Part shown: positions 18,237-27,892 of the stretch, in pieces | Numbering within the stretch: the stretch's first letter is position 1 | How the letters are laid out: each line of letters opens with the position of its first letter | Assembly: GCA_900045905.1 (NCBI GenBank) | Contig: FCNS01000037.1 | Span: 186,001-250,000, forward strand | From: Clostridiales bacterium CHKCI001 | GTDB lineage: Bacteria > Bacillota > Clostridia > Lachnospirales > Lachnospiraceae | DNA: 64,000 bases | Reading direction: 5' to 3' | The notes under the pieces: model-generated | Databases searched by the model: none | Seen by the model: only the letters and a program-made list of their open reading frames with translations | Told to the model about the DNA's origin: nothing | Position numbers and translations under genes: made by a program

Positions 18237-19919
18237 ATGACCACTTTATCTGTAAAAAAGACTTCTTCCAAAGGTATTGTCATTGGTAAACCTTTTATTG
18301 TTGAGAATCCAGATCTTTCTGCTGACCGTACACCTTCTAAAGATGCTGCTGCTGAGATCGCTTTATTTGAAGACGCATTAGAAAAAACACAGGACGAATT
18401 GAGTGAATTAGCTGCTGCTTCCGATATCTTTGAAGGTCATTTAATGATTGCAATGGATAGTTCTCTTTCCGATGCAGTTATTGCCAAAATTAACGAAGGT
18501 TCCAATGCTCAAGTTGCTTTGGAAGATACCGTTTCTGAATTCGCCATGATCTTTGAGATGATGGAAGACGAGTATATGAAAGAACGTAGTGCCGATGTAA
18601 AAGATGTCGGCAATCGCGTTATGAGAAAGTTAAAGGGAATTGCAGGCAGTTCTCTCTCCGATATCAAAGAGAAAGTAATTTTAGTTGCCAAAGATTTGGC
18701 TCCATCTGATACAGCCATCATCGATTTAAATTATGTAATGGGTTTCATTACTGAATTAGGCGGTGTTACTAGCCACGTTTCTATCATCGCACGTAATCTA
18801 GAACTTCCAGCACTGGTAGGAGTTAACGGCATTATGAATGCTGTAAAAAAAGATGATACAATTATTATGGATGCTGGAAAAGGAACCATCATTATTAATC
18901 CTGATTCACAAACAATTGCTAAGTATGAAAAATTGGCAGAAGAATTCCGCAAACATCAAGCAATGTTAAAGGAATTAAATCATCTCCCACCTGTTACAAT
19001 TGATGGTCATCACGTATCTCTTTGTGCAAATGTTGGTAATATTGATGAGATTAAACAAGCTCTCAAAAATAATATTGACGGCATTGGCTTATTTAGAAGT
19101 GAGTTCTTATATATGGAAAATTCTCACTTCCCAACAGAAGAAGAACAATTTAAAGTATATAAAGAAGCTGCTGAGTTACTTGAAGGAAAAGAAGTTACAA
19201 TTCGTACTCTTGATATCGGCGGTGACAAGAGTTTGCCATATTATACATTTGATCCAGAGGAAAATCCATTCCTTGGATGGAGAGCAATTCGTATTTCTCT
19301 CGATTTAAAAGATGTATTCAAAGCACAGTTAAAAGCACTGTTACGTGCAAGCGCATATGGCTATATCCGTATTATGTTCCCAATGATTATTTCTGTTGAA
19401 GAATTAGAAGCTGCAAAAGCTGTTCTAGAAGAATGTAAGCAGGATTTAAAACTTGCTGGTATTCCATACGATGAAAATATTCAGATTGGTATTATGATTG
19501 AAACACCTGCATCTGTAGCATGTGTAGAACAATTTGCTCAAATGGTAGATTTCTTTAGTATTGGTACAAACGACTTAACACAATACATGCTTTGTGTGGA
19601 TCGTGGTAATAAGAAATTGGCAAGTATGTACAACTCCTTCCATCCAGCTGTACTAAATAGTATTCAAACTGTTATCAATGCAGCTCATAAATATAATGTT
19701 AAATGTGGTATGTGTGGTGAATTTGCAAGTGATGCAAGAGCAGCCAAACTGCTTCTTGGCATGGGATTGGACGAGTTTTCTATGTCAGCTGGTGAAGTAC
19801 CAAATGTAAAATATTTAATTCGCAATTCCAATTATTTAGCAGAAAAAGAACATACAGCCGAAGTATTAAAAAATACAAAGATCGCTGATATTATGGCCGC
19901 TCTTGGTGAAGAAGAGTAA
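18237..19919 (+). CDS. ptsI: PEP-protein phosphotransferase, enzyme I
   Basis: The 560-residue protein transfers phosphate from phosphoenolpyruvate to HPr. The phosphohistidine is His180 in GGVTSHVSIIARN. The C-terminal PEP-binding barrel shows GLFRSEFLYM, TIRTLDIGGDK, NPFLGWRAIR, FFSIGTNDLTQYML and the C-terminal CGMCGEFASD. Length and domain order are standard. AAGGAGG is correctly placed before the ATG. It forms the ptsHI operon and ends at a GC-rich terminator. Confidence 0.97.
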   Translation: MTTLSVKKTSSKGIVIGKPFIVENPDLSADRTPSKDAAAEIALFEDALEKTQDELSELAAASDIFEGHLMIAMDSSLSDAVIAKINEGSNAQVALEDTVSEFAMIFEMMEDEYMKERSADVKDVGNRVMRKLKGIAGSSLSDIKEKVILVAKDLAPSDTAIIDLNYVMGFITELGGVTSHVSIIARNLELPALVGVNGIMNAVKKDDTIIMDAGKGTIIINPDSQTIAKYEKLAEEFRKHQAMLKELNHLPPVTIDGHHVSLCANVGNIDEIKQALKNNIDGIGLFRSEFLYMENSHFPTEEEQFKVYKEAAELLEGKEVTIRTLDIGGDKSLPYYTFDPEENPFLGWRAIRISLDLKDVFKAQLKALLRASAYGYIRIMFPMIISVEELEAAKAVLEECKQDLKLAGIPYDENIQIGIMIETPASVACVEQFAQMVDFFSIGTNDLTQYMLCVDRGNKKLASMYNSFHPAVLNSIQTVINAAHKYNVKCGMCGEFASDARAAKLLLGMGLDEFSMSAGEVPNVKYLIRNSNYLAEKEHTAEVLKNTKIADIMAALGEEE

Positions 19920-19988
19920 TCACCCAAACAAATTTTTCTAAATGTTTTGAACAGTTATAGTTCTAGCAAACTTTTATGTTTGAGCGAC

Positions 19989-20032
19989 AACAAAAGAAAT
20001 CTCCACTGGATGTCTTTTGCATATCACGATAA
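19989..20032 (+). repeat. Dispersed palindromic repeat, copy c
   Basis: The sequence AACAAAAGAAATCTCCACTG followed by GATGTCTTTTGCATATCACG and ATAA lies between ptsI and its terminator. It shows the conserved right end TGCATATCACGATAA seen in other copies. Confidence 0.75.
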
Positions 20033-20035
20033 CAT

Positions 20036-20065
20036 AAAAAGGAGGTGTAACACACCTCCTTATTT
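20036..20065 (+). terminator. ptsHI terminator
   Basis: GGAGGTGT and ACACCTCC pair perfectly around AAC, followed by TTATTTT. It can act in both directions. Confidence 0.9.
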
Positions 20066-20148
20066 TATGCAATCTCAGTCTCTTTAGATAGTATAACTTT
20101 TTCATAAATAAACCCATTAGACTATCCCTATTTAAGAGAGGAATTTTT

Positions 20149-20580
20149 ATGTTTTTAAAACCATATATACGAACTGCCTATTATTATGAAACAGACCAGA
20201 TGGCAATTATTCATCATTCCAACTACATTCGATGGATGGAAGAAGCCAGATTAGACTTATTAAATCAAATTGGTTTAAATTATCGCTCTATCGAGCAAGC
20301 CAACTTGCTGATTCCTGTACTAAGCGTATCCTGTAATTATCAAACACTTGTTCACTATGACGATACAATTGTCATTGAAACAGAATTAGAACAATTCAAT
20401 GGACTTCGCTTCACACTTTCTTACAAAATCTACTCCAAAGATCGAACAATTCTACATGCAACAGGCAGTTCCAGTCATTGTTTTTTAGACAAAAACTTTA
20501 AACCTGTTCGATTAAAAAAAGACTATCCCGTTATTTATCAAACATTATTGGAGTTACAAAACAACTCCATACAAAATTAA
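20149..20580 (+). CDS. Acyl-CoA thioesterase, hotdog fold (YbgC/4-hydroxybenzoyl-CoA type)
   Basis: The 143-residue protein has the hotdog signature YYYETDQMAIIHHSNYIRWMEEAR: the Asp and the following HHSNY correspond to the active-site loop of YbgC and 4-hydroxybenzoyl-CoA thioesterases. It would hydrolyse an acyl-CoA or acyl-ACP in the cytoplasm; the substrate is unknown. A GAGAGGAATTTTT site precedes the start. The stop codon overlaps the first bases of a dispersed repeat that may terminate the transcript. Confidence 0.85.
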   Translation: MFLKPYIRTAYYYETDQMAIIHHSNYIRWMEEARLDLLNQIGLNYRSIEQANLLIPVLSVSCNYQTLVHYDDTIVIETELEQFNGLRFTLSYKIYSKDRTILHATGSSSHCFLDKNFKPVRLKKDYPVIYQTLLELQNNSIQN

Positions 20581-20625
20581 CAAAAGGAAACTCCACTGGA
20601 GCTTCCTTTTGCATATGGCAATCAT
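20579..20625 (+). repeat. Dispersed palindromic repeat, copy d
   Basis: AACAAAAGGAAACTCCACTG followed by GAGCTTCCTTTTGCATATGG and CAATCA overlaps the thioesterase stop codon. The AAAAGGAA/TTCCTTTT arms show paired changes relative to other copies (AAAAGAAA/TTTCTTTT), which suggests the hairpin is conserved. Confidence 0.7.
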
Positions 20626-20653
20626 TATCAATCGCTTATAATCTTATATAAAA

Positions 20654-21499
20654 TTATAGTACAAAACTAAACGCTAATATTACTACTAAACCAAGAGCAA
20701 TTCGGTATGCACCAAATACTTTAAAGTCATGACGTTTAATATAAGACATTAAGAATTTAATTACAATAACAGAAACCACATAGGCTACAAGCATTGCCAC
20801 AATTAATACAGGAAATTGTGGACCAGTAAATCCTCCTCCATCAATAAAGAACTTCACAAGCTTTAATCCACTTGCTCCAAACATAACTGGAATTGCAAGA
20901 TAAAACGTGTACTCAGCTGCTATGTAACGAGAACAGCCTAACAGCATCGCACCAACAATTGTAACACCCGAACGAGAGGTTCCTGGTATTAATGATAGGA
21001 GCTGAATTACTCCAATCCACCAAGCTGTTTGATAGCTTAAGTCGGAAAGTCTGCAAATCTTAAATTCTCTATTTTTATAATAGGTCTCTAATATAATAAA
21101 AGCAACACCATATAAAATAAGCATCGCAGCTACTACTTGCCAACTCATCAAATGTGCTTCCATCCAATCATTAAATAACAATCCGATTACTGCCGCTGGA
21201 ATACAGCCAATAATTACTTTACCCCAAAGCTGTAACGTCGTCTGCTTTTGCTGCTTTGTTTTTCTTGGGGAGAATGGATTTAATTTATGGAAAAAGATTG
21301 TGACAACTGCCAAAATCGCACCGAGCTGAATTACAACCTCAAACATGTTTTTAAATTCTTCTGTAAATACCGCTGGCGCAGATGTCTTCCAAAACTCATC
21401 CACCAAAATCAAATGTCCAGTACTGCTGACTGGAAGCCATTCTGTGATTCCTTCTACAATCCCTAGAAAAATAACTCTAAGCCATTCGATAATATTCAT
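20654..21499 (-). CDS. uppP: Undecaprenyl-diphosphatase UppP/BacA
   Basis: The 281-residue polytopic membrane enzyme dephosphorylates undecaprenyl diphosphate, recycling the cell-wall lipid carrier and giving bacitracin tolerance. The two catalytic signatures are [15 protein letters not shown] at residues 16-30 and IPGTSRSG near residue 180. Hydrophobic segments and length match the BacA family. The gene has a leader of about 100 nt with a hairpin bracketed by direct repeats. Confidence 0.95.
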   Translation of the reverse strand: MNIIEWLRVIFLGIVEGITEWLPVSSTGHLILVDEFWKTSAPAVFTEEFKNMFEVVIQLGAILAVVTIFFHKLNPFSPRKTKQQKQTTLQLWGKVIIGCIPAAVIGLLFNDWMEAHLMSWQVVAAMLILYGVAFIILETYYKNREFKICRLSDLSYQTAWWIGVIQLLSLIPGTSRSGVTIVGAMLLGCSRYIAAEYTFYLAIPVMFGASGLKLVKFFIDGGGFTGPQFPVLIVAMLVAYVVSVIVIKFLMSYIKRHDFKVFGAYRIALGLVVILAFSFVL

Positions 21500-21544
21500 A
21501 AATAATCCTCCAGGTTTTTCATATTTCCCTTATAATACCACATT

Positions 21545-21611
21545 TAATGCGGCATAAACTAGGGGATGGATGAACTTTTTGTTCAACCTTCCCCCATAAT
21601 GCGCTAAACTA
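21545..21611 (-). promoter_or_regulatory. Hairpin bracketed by direct repeats in uppP leader
   Basis: The segment GGGGATGGATGAAC pairs with GTTCAACCTTCCCC (21562-21594). It is bracketed by the direct repeats TAATGCGGCATAAACTA (21545-21561) and TAATGCGCTAAACTA (21597-21611). There is no T-run, so a plain terminator is unlikely. Its place upstream of uppP suggests regulation, but this is inference. Confidence 0.4.
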
Positions 21612-21670
21612 ATAGCATCAGGTCTCCTCTATCATATCACAAATATGATTTTTTAAATCTTACTTTTTTC

Positions 21671-22345
21671 TTAAATATTTTCTATTTGCCAATCAATTGG
21701 TGTTTCACCATGCTCTTCCAAAAATTCATTTGCTTTACTAAAGTGATGACATCCAAAGAATCCACGATAAGCAGATAGTGGACTCGGATGAGGTGCTTCT
21801 AGAATCAAATGTTTTGGATTATTCAACATAGATTTTTTGCTTTGTGCAGGTTTTCCCCAGAGCAAATAGACAATTGGACGATCTTGTTCATTTACAGCCC
21901 TTATTGCGGCATCTGTAAATTCCTCCCATCCAATTCCTCTATGAGAAAATGCTTTATGTGCCTGTACTGTAAGCACTGTATTAAGCAAAAGTACACCTTG
22001 CTTGGCCCATTTTTCTAAATATCCATTATTAGGAATATAACATCCACAATCAGACTCCAATTCTTGATAAATATTTAACAGTGACGGTGGGATTGCAACA
22101 TTTGGTCGAACAGAAAAACTCAGCCCATGTGCCTGACCATCTCCGTGATATGGGTCTTGACCTAAAATCACTACTTTTACTTTTGATAACGGTGTTAAGT
22201 TAAATGCGTTAAAAATATCATCTGATGCTGGAAAGATTTGCTTCGTTTGATACTCATTTAATACAGTTCGATATAATTTTGCGTAATACGGCTTTTTAAA
22301 CTCCGCGCTCATTGGACCAAGCCAATCATTTGAAATTGCTCCCAT
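21671..22345 (-). CDS. ung: Uracil-DNA glycosylase, family 1
   Basis: The 224-residue repair enzyme removes uracil from DNA. Family 1 motifs are clear: LGQDPYHGDGQAHGLSFSV with catalytic Asp64, and HPSPLSAYRGFFGCHHFSKAN with the leucine-loop histidine. AAAGGAGAATGTT precedes the start. The gene is followed, about 170 bases later, by uppP. Confidence 0.96.
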   Translation of the reverse strand: MGAISNDWLGPMSAEFKKPYYAKLYRTVLNEYQTKQIFPASDDIFNAFNLTPLSKVKVVILGQDPYHGDGQAHGLSFSVRPNVAIPPSLLNIYQELESDCGCYIPNNGYLEKWAKQGVLLLNTVLTVQAHKAFSHRGIGWEEFTDAAIRAVNEQDRPIVYLLWGKPAQSKKSMLNNPKHLILEAPHPSPLSAYRGFFGCHHFSKANEFLEEHGETPIDWQIENI

Positions 22346-22372
22346 AACATTCTCCTTTATCCTATTTGTATG

Positions 22373-23134
22373 TTATTGTCTTACAGAAATTCCTCTTTCT
22401 GCAAGATATTGTTTTAATGTTCGAATTTCCAGTTCTTTATAGTGAAATAAACTTGCTGCTAGTGCTGCATCAGCTCCTCCAACTGTTAATGCATCATAGA
22501 AATGCTCCATTGTACCAGCTCCTCCAGAGGCAATAACTGGAATTGAAACATTACTTGCAATGATAGATGTTAACTCATTATCGTATCCTGCTTTCGTCCC
22601 ATCGCAATCCATACTTGTTAAAAGGATTTCTCCTGCTCCTAACTGATTAGCCTTTATTGCCCATTCTACTGCATCTAAGCCAGTATCAATTCTCCCTCCA
22701 TTCTTAAATACATTCCATCCACTTCCATCCTCTCTTCTTCTGGCGTCAATTGCAACAACAACACATTGACTTCCAAATTTATCTGCGGCATCACTAATTA
22801 AACGCGGTGTATTGATTGCAGAGGAATTAATAGATATTTTATCTGCTCCCTCTCTCAAAATAACTTTAAAGTCTTCTACACTGCGGATACCACCTCCGAC
22901 TGTAAACGGAATAAATACTTTTTCTGCCACACGCCGTACCATATCAATCATAATATTCCTAGCATCTGAGGAAGCAGTAATGTCTAAAAACACTAACTCA
23001 TCTGCTCCAGATTCATCATATGCTGCTGCGATTTCCACTGGATCTCCTGCATCCCTTAAATTAACAAAATTCACACCTTTTACTACACGTCCTGCATGTA
23101 CATCCAAGCATGGGATTATTCTTTTTGTAAACAT
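22373..23134 (-). CDS. hisF: Imidazole glycerol phosphate synthase cyclase subunit HisF
   Basis: The 253-residue TIM barrel forms IGP and AICAR from PRFAR and ammonia in histidine biosynthesis. It starts [23 protein letters not shown] with catalytic Asp11, and shows [13 protein letters not shown] and the second catalytic Asp in [14 protein letters not shown]. The start overlaps the hisH stop in TAATG, showing translational coupling with its glutaminase partner. The other his genes are not in this window. Confidence 0.96.
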   Translation of the reverse strand: MFTKRIIPCLDVHAGRVVKGVNFVNLRDAGDPVEIAAAYDESGADELVFLDITASSDARNIMIDMVRRVAEKVFIPFTVGGGIRSVEDFKVILREGADKISINSSAINTPRLISDAADKFGSQCVVVAIDARRREDGSGWNVFKNGGRIDTGLDAVEWAIKANQLGAGEILLTSMDCDGTKAGYDNELTSIIASNVSIPVIASGGAGTMEHFYDALTVGGADAALAASLFHYKELEIRTLKQYLAERGISVRQ

Positions 23135-23751
23135 TACGCTTCCCCCTTTTCGATCTCTGCAAAATTACGCAAAATCTGAAGCCCAACTCTGCTGCTCTTT
23201 TCTGGATGGAATTGACATGCAAATACATTCCCTGATTGTACAGACGCATGAATCGTTGTACTATATTCCGTAGTCGCTGCCACAATGTTCTCATCTGCTG
23301 CTTTTAAATAATAAGAATGTACAAAGTATACATATGGATCTTCTAAATCTTTTAATAATTTCGCTTCTGGCTTTATTTTCAGCGAATTCCATCCCATATG
23401 AGGAATTTTCAGTCCTGGACAATCTGGAATCCTTAAGATTTCTCCTTTTAAAATTCCAAGCCCCTCTACTCCTGGCGATTCTTCACTTCGTTCAAATAAA
23501 AGCTGTAATCCTAAGCAAATTCCAAGAAATGGTTTTCCTAATTCTACCACTTCTTTTATTACATCAATTAACCCAAATTGTTCTAAATTATGCATTGCAT
23601 CCCCAAACGCTCCAACCCCTGGCAAGATTACTTTATCCGCATTAAGAATCTCTTCTTTCTCTCTTGTGATTACCACATCTTCCCCAAGAAACTTTAATGC
23701 CTTTTCTACGCTTTTTAAATTACCAGCATCATAGTCAATAATTGCAATCAT
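23134..23751 (-). CDS. hisH: Imidazole glycerol phosphate synthase glutaminase subunit HisH
   Basis: The 205-residue class I glutamine amidotransferase supplies ammonia to HisF. The nucleophile is Cys79 in [12 protein letters not shown], and the His182/Glu184 pair lies in QFHPEKS. The frame is open for another 19 codons upstream, but [11 protein letters not shown] is the family start and AAGGGAAGTG lies before it. hisH-hisF form a two-gene unit. Confidence 0.95.
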   Translation of the reverse strand: MIAIIDYDAGNLKSVEKALKFLGEDVVITREKEEILNADKVILPGVGAFGDAMHNLEQFGLIDVIKEVVELGKPFLGICLGLQLLFERSEESPGVEGLGILKGEILRIPDCPGLKIPHMGWNSLKIKPEAKLLKDLEDPYVYFVHSYYLKAADENIVAATTEYSTTIHASVQSGNVFACQFHPEKSSRVGLQILRNFAEIEKGEA

Positions 23752-23864
23752 CCTTGTCACTTCCCTTTTTCTTAAGCTAGTCACCCAAATCTTTAAAATC
23801 ATCATCATTTAATCTTAAAATGAATCATTGGGTATTTATTTATTTTATCATAAGTCATGCTATT

Positions 23865-24356
23865 CTACAACTGCTGTTCTAATTCTTTCAAGAAGGCTCT
23901 ACTATTCATCTTGACTGACACTGCACGATCTCCCAATTCTCTTGGAATCTGAGGAAATTTTTCATTGACACGAATTAACTTTGATTTTTGATGAACCATT
24001 GCCATCCTCTCAAATGGCCAACGCATAATTTGAGGATTTTTAAATCCTTCTCCTAATTCCAATAAAATCAGAGAATGTCCCAATGTACAAGAAATCCAAT
24101 TCATATAGCTTTGCCATTGTGACTCACCGTTTTCTTCACATGGAGCTGCAATTAACATCGGAATCAGCTTTGTGTTATGAATCGCTCCATCCGCATTGGA
24201 AGTAAGAATAAAATAATTTCTCCCTTTTAAAAGTTTCTCCAATATGGGATAAGTTTTTTCTAAATCTTCTTGTTTGCACTTTTGTTCAGAGATCTCTTCT
24301 CCAATTCCAATTAAAAGCATCTCTGCATTTAAAATATCTTCATATATATTTTCCAT
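23865..24356 (-). CDS. Sir2-like protein, shortened and probably not a deacylase
   Basis: The 163-residue protein resembles parts of Lachnospiraceae SIR2-family proteins. LLIGIGEE matches the start of the Rossmann fold, YFILTSNADGAIHN matches the TxNxD loop, and LLELGEGFKNPQIMRWPFE with LIRVN matches the NAD-binding C-terminal part. The GAGxSxxSGIPxFR loop and the catalytic His are not visible, and the protein is well below the usual 240-280 residues. It is 10 bases behind a sensor kinase and may be co-transcribed. The function is inferred only by resemblance. Confidence 0.55.
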   Translation of the reverse strand: MENIYEDILNAEMLLIGIGEEISEQKCKQEDLEKTYPILEKLLKGRNYFILTSNADGAIHNTKLIPMLIAAPCEENGESQWQSYMNWISCTLGHSLILLELGEGFKNPQIMRWPFERMAMVHQKSKLIRVNEKFPQIPRELGDRAVSVKMNSRAFLKELEQQL

Positions 24357-24368
24357 CACTTTTTCCCT

Positions 24369-25844
24369 TTACTTCTTTTTTTGCATCTCGAACCAGAAGG
24401 TAACACCTCCATTTTCATTGCGCACTCCAACTTGTTGTCCCATAGAGTCCATAATCGCTTTTACAATAGAAAGTCCAATCCCACTGCCTCCATAAGCTCT
24501 CGTTCTGGCTTTATCCACTTTGAAAAATTTAATCCATACTTTTTCTAAATCTTCTGTTGGAATTGGATCACCTGTATTATGAACCAAAATACGCACTTTT
24601 TCTCCTTTATCTTCTGTCCAAATCGTAATCTTTCGATCATAATCAATATGATTCAATGCATTACTAATATAATTCGTTACGACTTCTTCAATTTTAAATT
24701 CATCGCCAATTACTGTTACAGTTTCAGGAGTCAACATTTCTACTTGTACCTGTTTCTGTTCAATCATAATTTTAGATGCATCTACAACACTTTTCACTAA
24801 CTCAATAATATTAAACTCTTCCATAATTAGTTCTTCTTGTCCAAATTCAATATGATTTAATGTCAGCAGCTTTTTCACCATGCGGTTCATCTTTCCTGCC
24901 TCATCAATAATTACTTCCGTATAATAATCTCTGCTTTCTGGATCATCGGCAAGTTCTTGAAGCCCTTCCGCATAACCTTGAATTAATGCAATTGGAGTTT
25001 TTAATTCATGTGAAACATTTGATAAAAATTCTTTTCGCATCTCATCAATCTGAATTTTCTCTTCGATATCCTTTTTCAGCTGTAAATTTGCTTTTTGTAA
25101 TTCTGAAATCGTCCGTTCCAACTGCTGTGACATATCATTAATACTCTTTCCAAGCACTCCCAACTCATCATCCTCATTTCCCTCATAACGAGCGTCAAAA
25201 TCCAGATGAGCCATTCGATTGGATATATTGGCTAGAGTTAAAATTGGACTTGTCATCTTTGTTGTCACTGCATAAATTGCAATTGCAGAGAGAAGCAATA
25301 ATACAATTCCCACTTGCAACAAAAATTGATTGGAAATTTCTACACTGTCCTTAATCGATTCCAGCGGAGTAAACATAATAAAGCTACTTGTATCACTAAA
25401 TAATCCAAAACATTCTAAGTAATATGAATTCGTATCATAGTCAAAATACTTTTGAATTTTATAGTTGTTTTGCTGATAGAGTACCTTAACTTCTTTTTCA
25501 CTGATTAATCCAAACTGATTTGCTTGTAATCGTTCTAACAACATCTTCGTTTCAGATGGGGAAGTTGTATACTGCTGCAAGTTCCAGCCTTCATTATCCA
25601 CACGCAAAAATGCAATATTATTCGTATCACGAATCTTTTGAAGCGTACGATCTACTCTTGTAATATTAGTTTTTTGAGTCAGCATCTTATCAATCTCATT
25701 ATAGCTCATTATAAAAGCTTCTGTTTTTTTTGTACAATAATAATCTTCCAAAAAAAATGTATTCAATCCCCACAAACAAAGTAATGTAATTACAAGTACA
25801 CCTACACAGATTGAAACAATTTTTACACGAATTGAATGTTTCAT
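24369..25844 (-). CDS. Membrane sensor histidine kinase
   Basis: The protein of about 491 residues has a transmembrane helix near residues 7-30, an extracytoplasmic sensing region of about 140 residues and a second helix near 176-196. A HAMP domain, a HisKA domain with the phosphorylated His near 279 (FLSNVSHELKTPIALIQGYAEGL, in part) and a HATPase domain with YGGSGIGLSIVKAI follow. GGAGGTAATG favours the second of two adjacent ATGs. It follows the OmpR-type regulator by 98 bases and forms a two-component system; the signal is unknown. Confidence 0.92.
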   Translation of the reverse strand: MKHSIRVKIVSICVGVLVITLLCLWGLNTFFLEDYYCTKKTEAFIMSYNEIDKMLTQKTNITRVDRTLQKIRDTNNIAFLRVDNEGWNLQQYTTSPSETKMLLERLQANQFGLISEKEVKVLYQQNNYKIQKYFDYDTNSYYLECFGLFSDTSSFIMFTPLESIKDSVEISNQFLLQVGIVLLLLSAIAIYAVTTKMTSPILTLANISNRMAHLDFDARYEGNEDDELGVLGKSINDMSQQLERTISELQKANLQLKKDIEEKIQIDEMRKEFLSNVSHELKTPIALIQGYAEGLQELADDPESRDYYTEVIIDEAGKMNRMVKKLLTLNHIEFGQEELIMEEFNIIELVKSVVDASKIMIEQKQVQVEMLTPETVTVIGDEFKIEEVVTNYISNALNHIDYDRKITIWTEDKGEKVRILVHNTGDPIPTEDLEKVWIKFFKVDKARTRAYGGSGIGLSIVKAIMDSMGQQVGVRNENGGVTFWFEMQKKK

Positions 25845-25942
25845 CATTACCTCCTAATACGATACGTAACTTCATCAAACTGAGATTTTTGAAATAACAA
25901 CTGGGACTGAAAACTTTTATATGTTTGCTTCAATGAAGACTT

Positions 25943-26620
25943 TTATCCCTCTACCTCAAATTTATATCCCATTCCCCAAATTGTTTTAATATACTCTCCC
26001 TTACTTCCCATTTTACTCCTTAATTTTTTGACATGTGTATCAATCGTTCTTGCATCTCCAAAATAATCATAGTTCCATACATGATTTAAGATCTTTTCCC
26101 TTGAAAGTGCAATCCCTTGATTTTCCATAAAATAAGTCAATAATTCAAATTCTTTATAACTTAACTCAATTGGCTTTTCATCAATCTTTACAATATGTGC
26201 GGCTTTATCTAACACAATTCCTCCTGCACTAATTAAATCTTCCTGTGCTTGATTTGTTCGACGCAAGATAGCCTCTACTCTTGCTACAAGTATCTTAGGG
26301 CTAAATGGCTTGGAAATATATTCATCTACACCTAATTGAAACCCTTGCAGCTCATCTCTTTCTTCTCCTTTTGCCGTTAACATAATAATTGGTACTTGAG
26401 AATATCCTCTTATCGTACGTACTACTTGCCATCCATCCATTTTCGGCATCATAACATCTAGTATAATTAATGCAATATTTTTATTTTTGAAAAATATATC
26501 AACTGCTTGCTCTCCATTTTCTGCTTCTATTACATCAAAGTCTTTATGAACTAAAAAATCCCGCACAATTTTCCTCATTCTTGCCTCATCATCTACCACT
26601 AATATTTTTATCCGTGCCAT
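25943..26620 (-). CDS. OmpR/PhoB-family response regulator
   Basis: The 225-residue protein has a receiver domain with Asp10-Asp11, phosphorylated Asp55 in LIILDVMMPK, and Lys in YISKPFSP. A winged-helix domain follows, ending in DTHVKKLRSKM and IKTIWGMGYKFE. The frame is open 31 codons further upstream, but GGAGG is seven bases before ATG 26620. It is paired with the downstream histidine kinase. Confidence 0.94.
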   Translation of the reverse strand: MARIKILVVDDEARMRKIVRDFLVHKDFDVIEAENGEQAVDIFFKNKNIALIILDVMMPKMDGWQVVRTIRGYSQVPIIMLTAKGEERDELQGFQLGVDEYISKPFSPKILVARVEAILRRTNQAQEDLISAGGIVLDKAAHIVKIDEKPIELSYKEFELLTYFMENQGIALSREKILNHVWNYDYFGDARTIDTHVKKLRSKMGSKGEYIKTIWGMGYKFEVEG

Positions 26621-26683
26621 CACTAAACCTCCATTATTTTTTATAGTAAACTTCCACGCCCGCTTTGCAGGCACCACCATGAT

Positions 26684-26733
26684 ATAAAAAGAGACTGCCG
26701 CAGAATAAACCAAATATGGCTAGCAGCAGTCTC
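26684..26733 (-). terminator. Terminator of the IOR-ACT cluster
   Basis: GAGACTGCCGC and GCAGCAGTCTC arms are followed on the minus strand by TTTTTAT, about 165 bases behind the last ACT gene and just before the response regulator gene. Confidence 0.8.
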
Positions 26734-26897
26734 TCTTGTATCAGCAATCATTGAATCATTTTATGGTTTTATCCGCTGCTTTTCAGTTTAACAAACAAAT
26801 ATGTTGAATTTGTGAATATCCATATTACAATCATTTTTTGTTGTTAACGGTAGCAAAGATTTTTCTATCATTTCGGATAAACCAAACTTCCTTCACT

Positions 26898-27326
26898 CTA
26901 CAGGTACTTATAGACATCTTCTAAATTAAATACACTCATTTCATGGTCTTCTAATAGCTGAATTGCTTTCTCTAAATCCTGACATTTCATAACAGCTGAA
27001 GCATCATCTCCATTGGCAAATGCATACATATAATCTACATTAATGCCACCTTCATGCAGCACCTTCATTGCTTTATACAAAGACCCTACTGCATGACTGA
27101 CTCGAATGCAAATGACATCTACCAATGTTACTGGAATTCCTTTTTCACTCAACACTTCTTGTGCTTTCTCTGGTTCCGATGCCATCATCCGAAAGACTCC
27201 TTCTTTTCCTGCATCTGCCAGATTAATCGCTGTTAGATTAATATCGTTATCAGCTAGGACTTTCAGTATTTCTTCCAGACTTCCCATTCGATTTTCTAAA
27301 GAAACCGTTACCTGTTTTACGATCAT
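26898..27326 (-). CDS. Tandem ACT domain protein
   Basis: The 142-residue protein is two ACT domains in a row: VTVSLENRMGSLEEILKVLADNDINLTAI (in part), and from about residue 75 RVSHAVGSLYKAMKVLHEGGINVDYMYAF. ACT domains bind small ligands, usually amino acids. There is no catalytic or DNA-binding domain. It closes the paaK-iorA-iorB-ACT-ACT cluster and is a likely aromatic amino acid or aryl keto-acid sensor; this is inference from context. Confidence 0.85.
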   Translation of the reverse strand: MIVKQVTVSLENRMGSLEEILKVLADNDINLTAINLADAGKEGVFRMMASEPEKAQEVLSEKGIPVTLVDVICIRVSHAVGSLYKAMKVLHEGGINVDYMYAFANGDDASAVMKCQDLEKAIQLLEDHEMSVFNLEDVYKYL

Positions 27327-27407
27327 ATCCCATTCTCCTTTCTAACCCCAAATTTGACGAAGTTGTTTTTTCATAGAAGCAAAACACGTCATAGCCGTGA
27401 GCGTTAT

Positions 27408-27821
27408 TTATTCTAATTCATCTACTACCTTAAAGCCATGATCTTTCAGCATTGATGCGGATACTTGTAAATCATCGGTATGAATTACAATAACTGGAGC
27501 TTGATTTTCACGAATGACAAAAGAATAAATAAAGTCAATACTAATATTCGCATCTGCTAAAATATCTAACATTGCAGTTAAATTACCCTTTTTATCTTCT
27601 AACTCAATTCCGATTACATCGTTGAGCCGCACTACAAACCCCTTCTGTGTTAATACGTCTTTTGCTTTCGCACAATCATCTACTACCATACGTAAAATTC
27701 CAAACTCTGGTGTGTCAAATGCTGCTACAGCACGGATATTTACTCCACTATCAGATAATACTGTGCTTGCTTCTCTTAAACTTCCTGCCTTATTTACTAC
27801 AAGTATTGATAATTGTTTCAT
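27408..27821 (-). CDS. Tandem ACT domain protein
   Basis: The 137-residue protein has two ACT modules, beginning LSILVVNKAGSLREASTVLSD and, after residue 70, IELEDKKGNLTAMLDILADA. It is homologous to the neighbouring 142-residue ACT protein, so the pair arose by duplication. GAGGAG precedes the start. Membership in the indolepyruvate oxidoreductase cluster suggests it binds an aromatic ligand. Confidence 0.85.
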   Translation of the reverse strand: MKQLSILVVNKAGSLREASTVLSDSGVNIRAVAAFDTPEFGILRMVVDDCAKAKDVLTQKGFVVRLNDVIGIELEDKKGNLTAMLDILADANISIDFIYSFVIRENQAPVIVIHTDDLQVSASMLKDHGFKVVDELE

Positions 27822-27892
27822 TTTTCATTCTCCTCATTAATGATTCCCAACAGAAATTTTTATGAATGTTTTCTATGGGATAATTTAATAAT

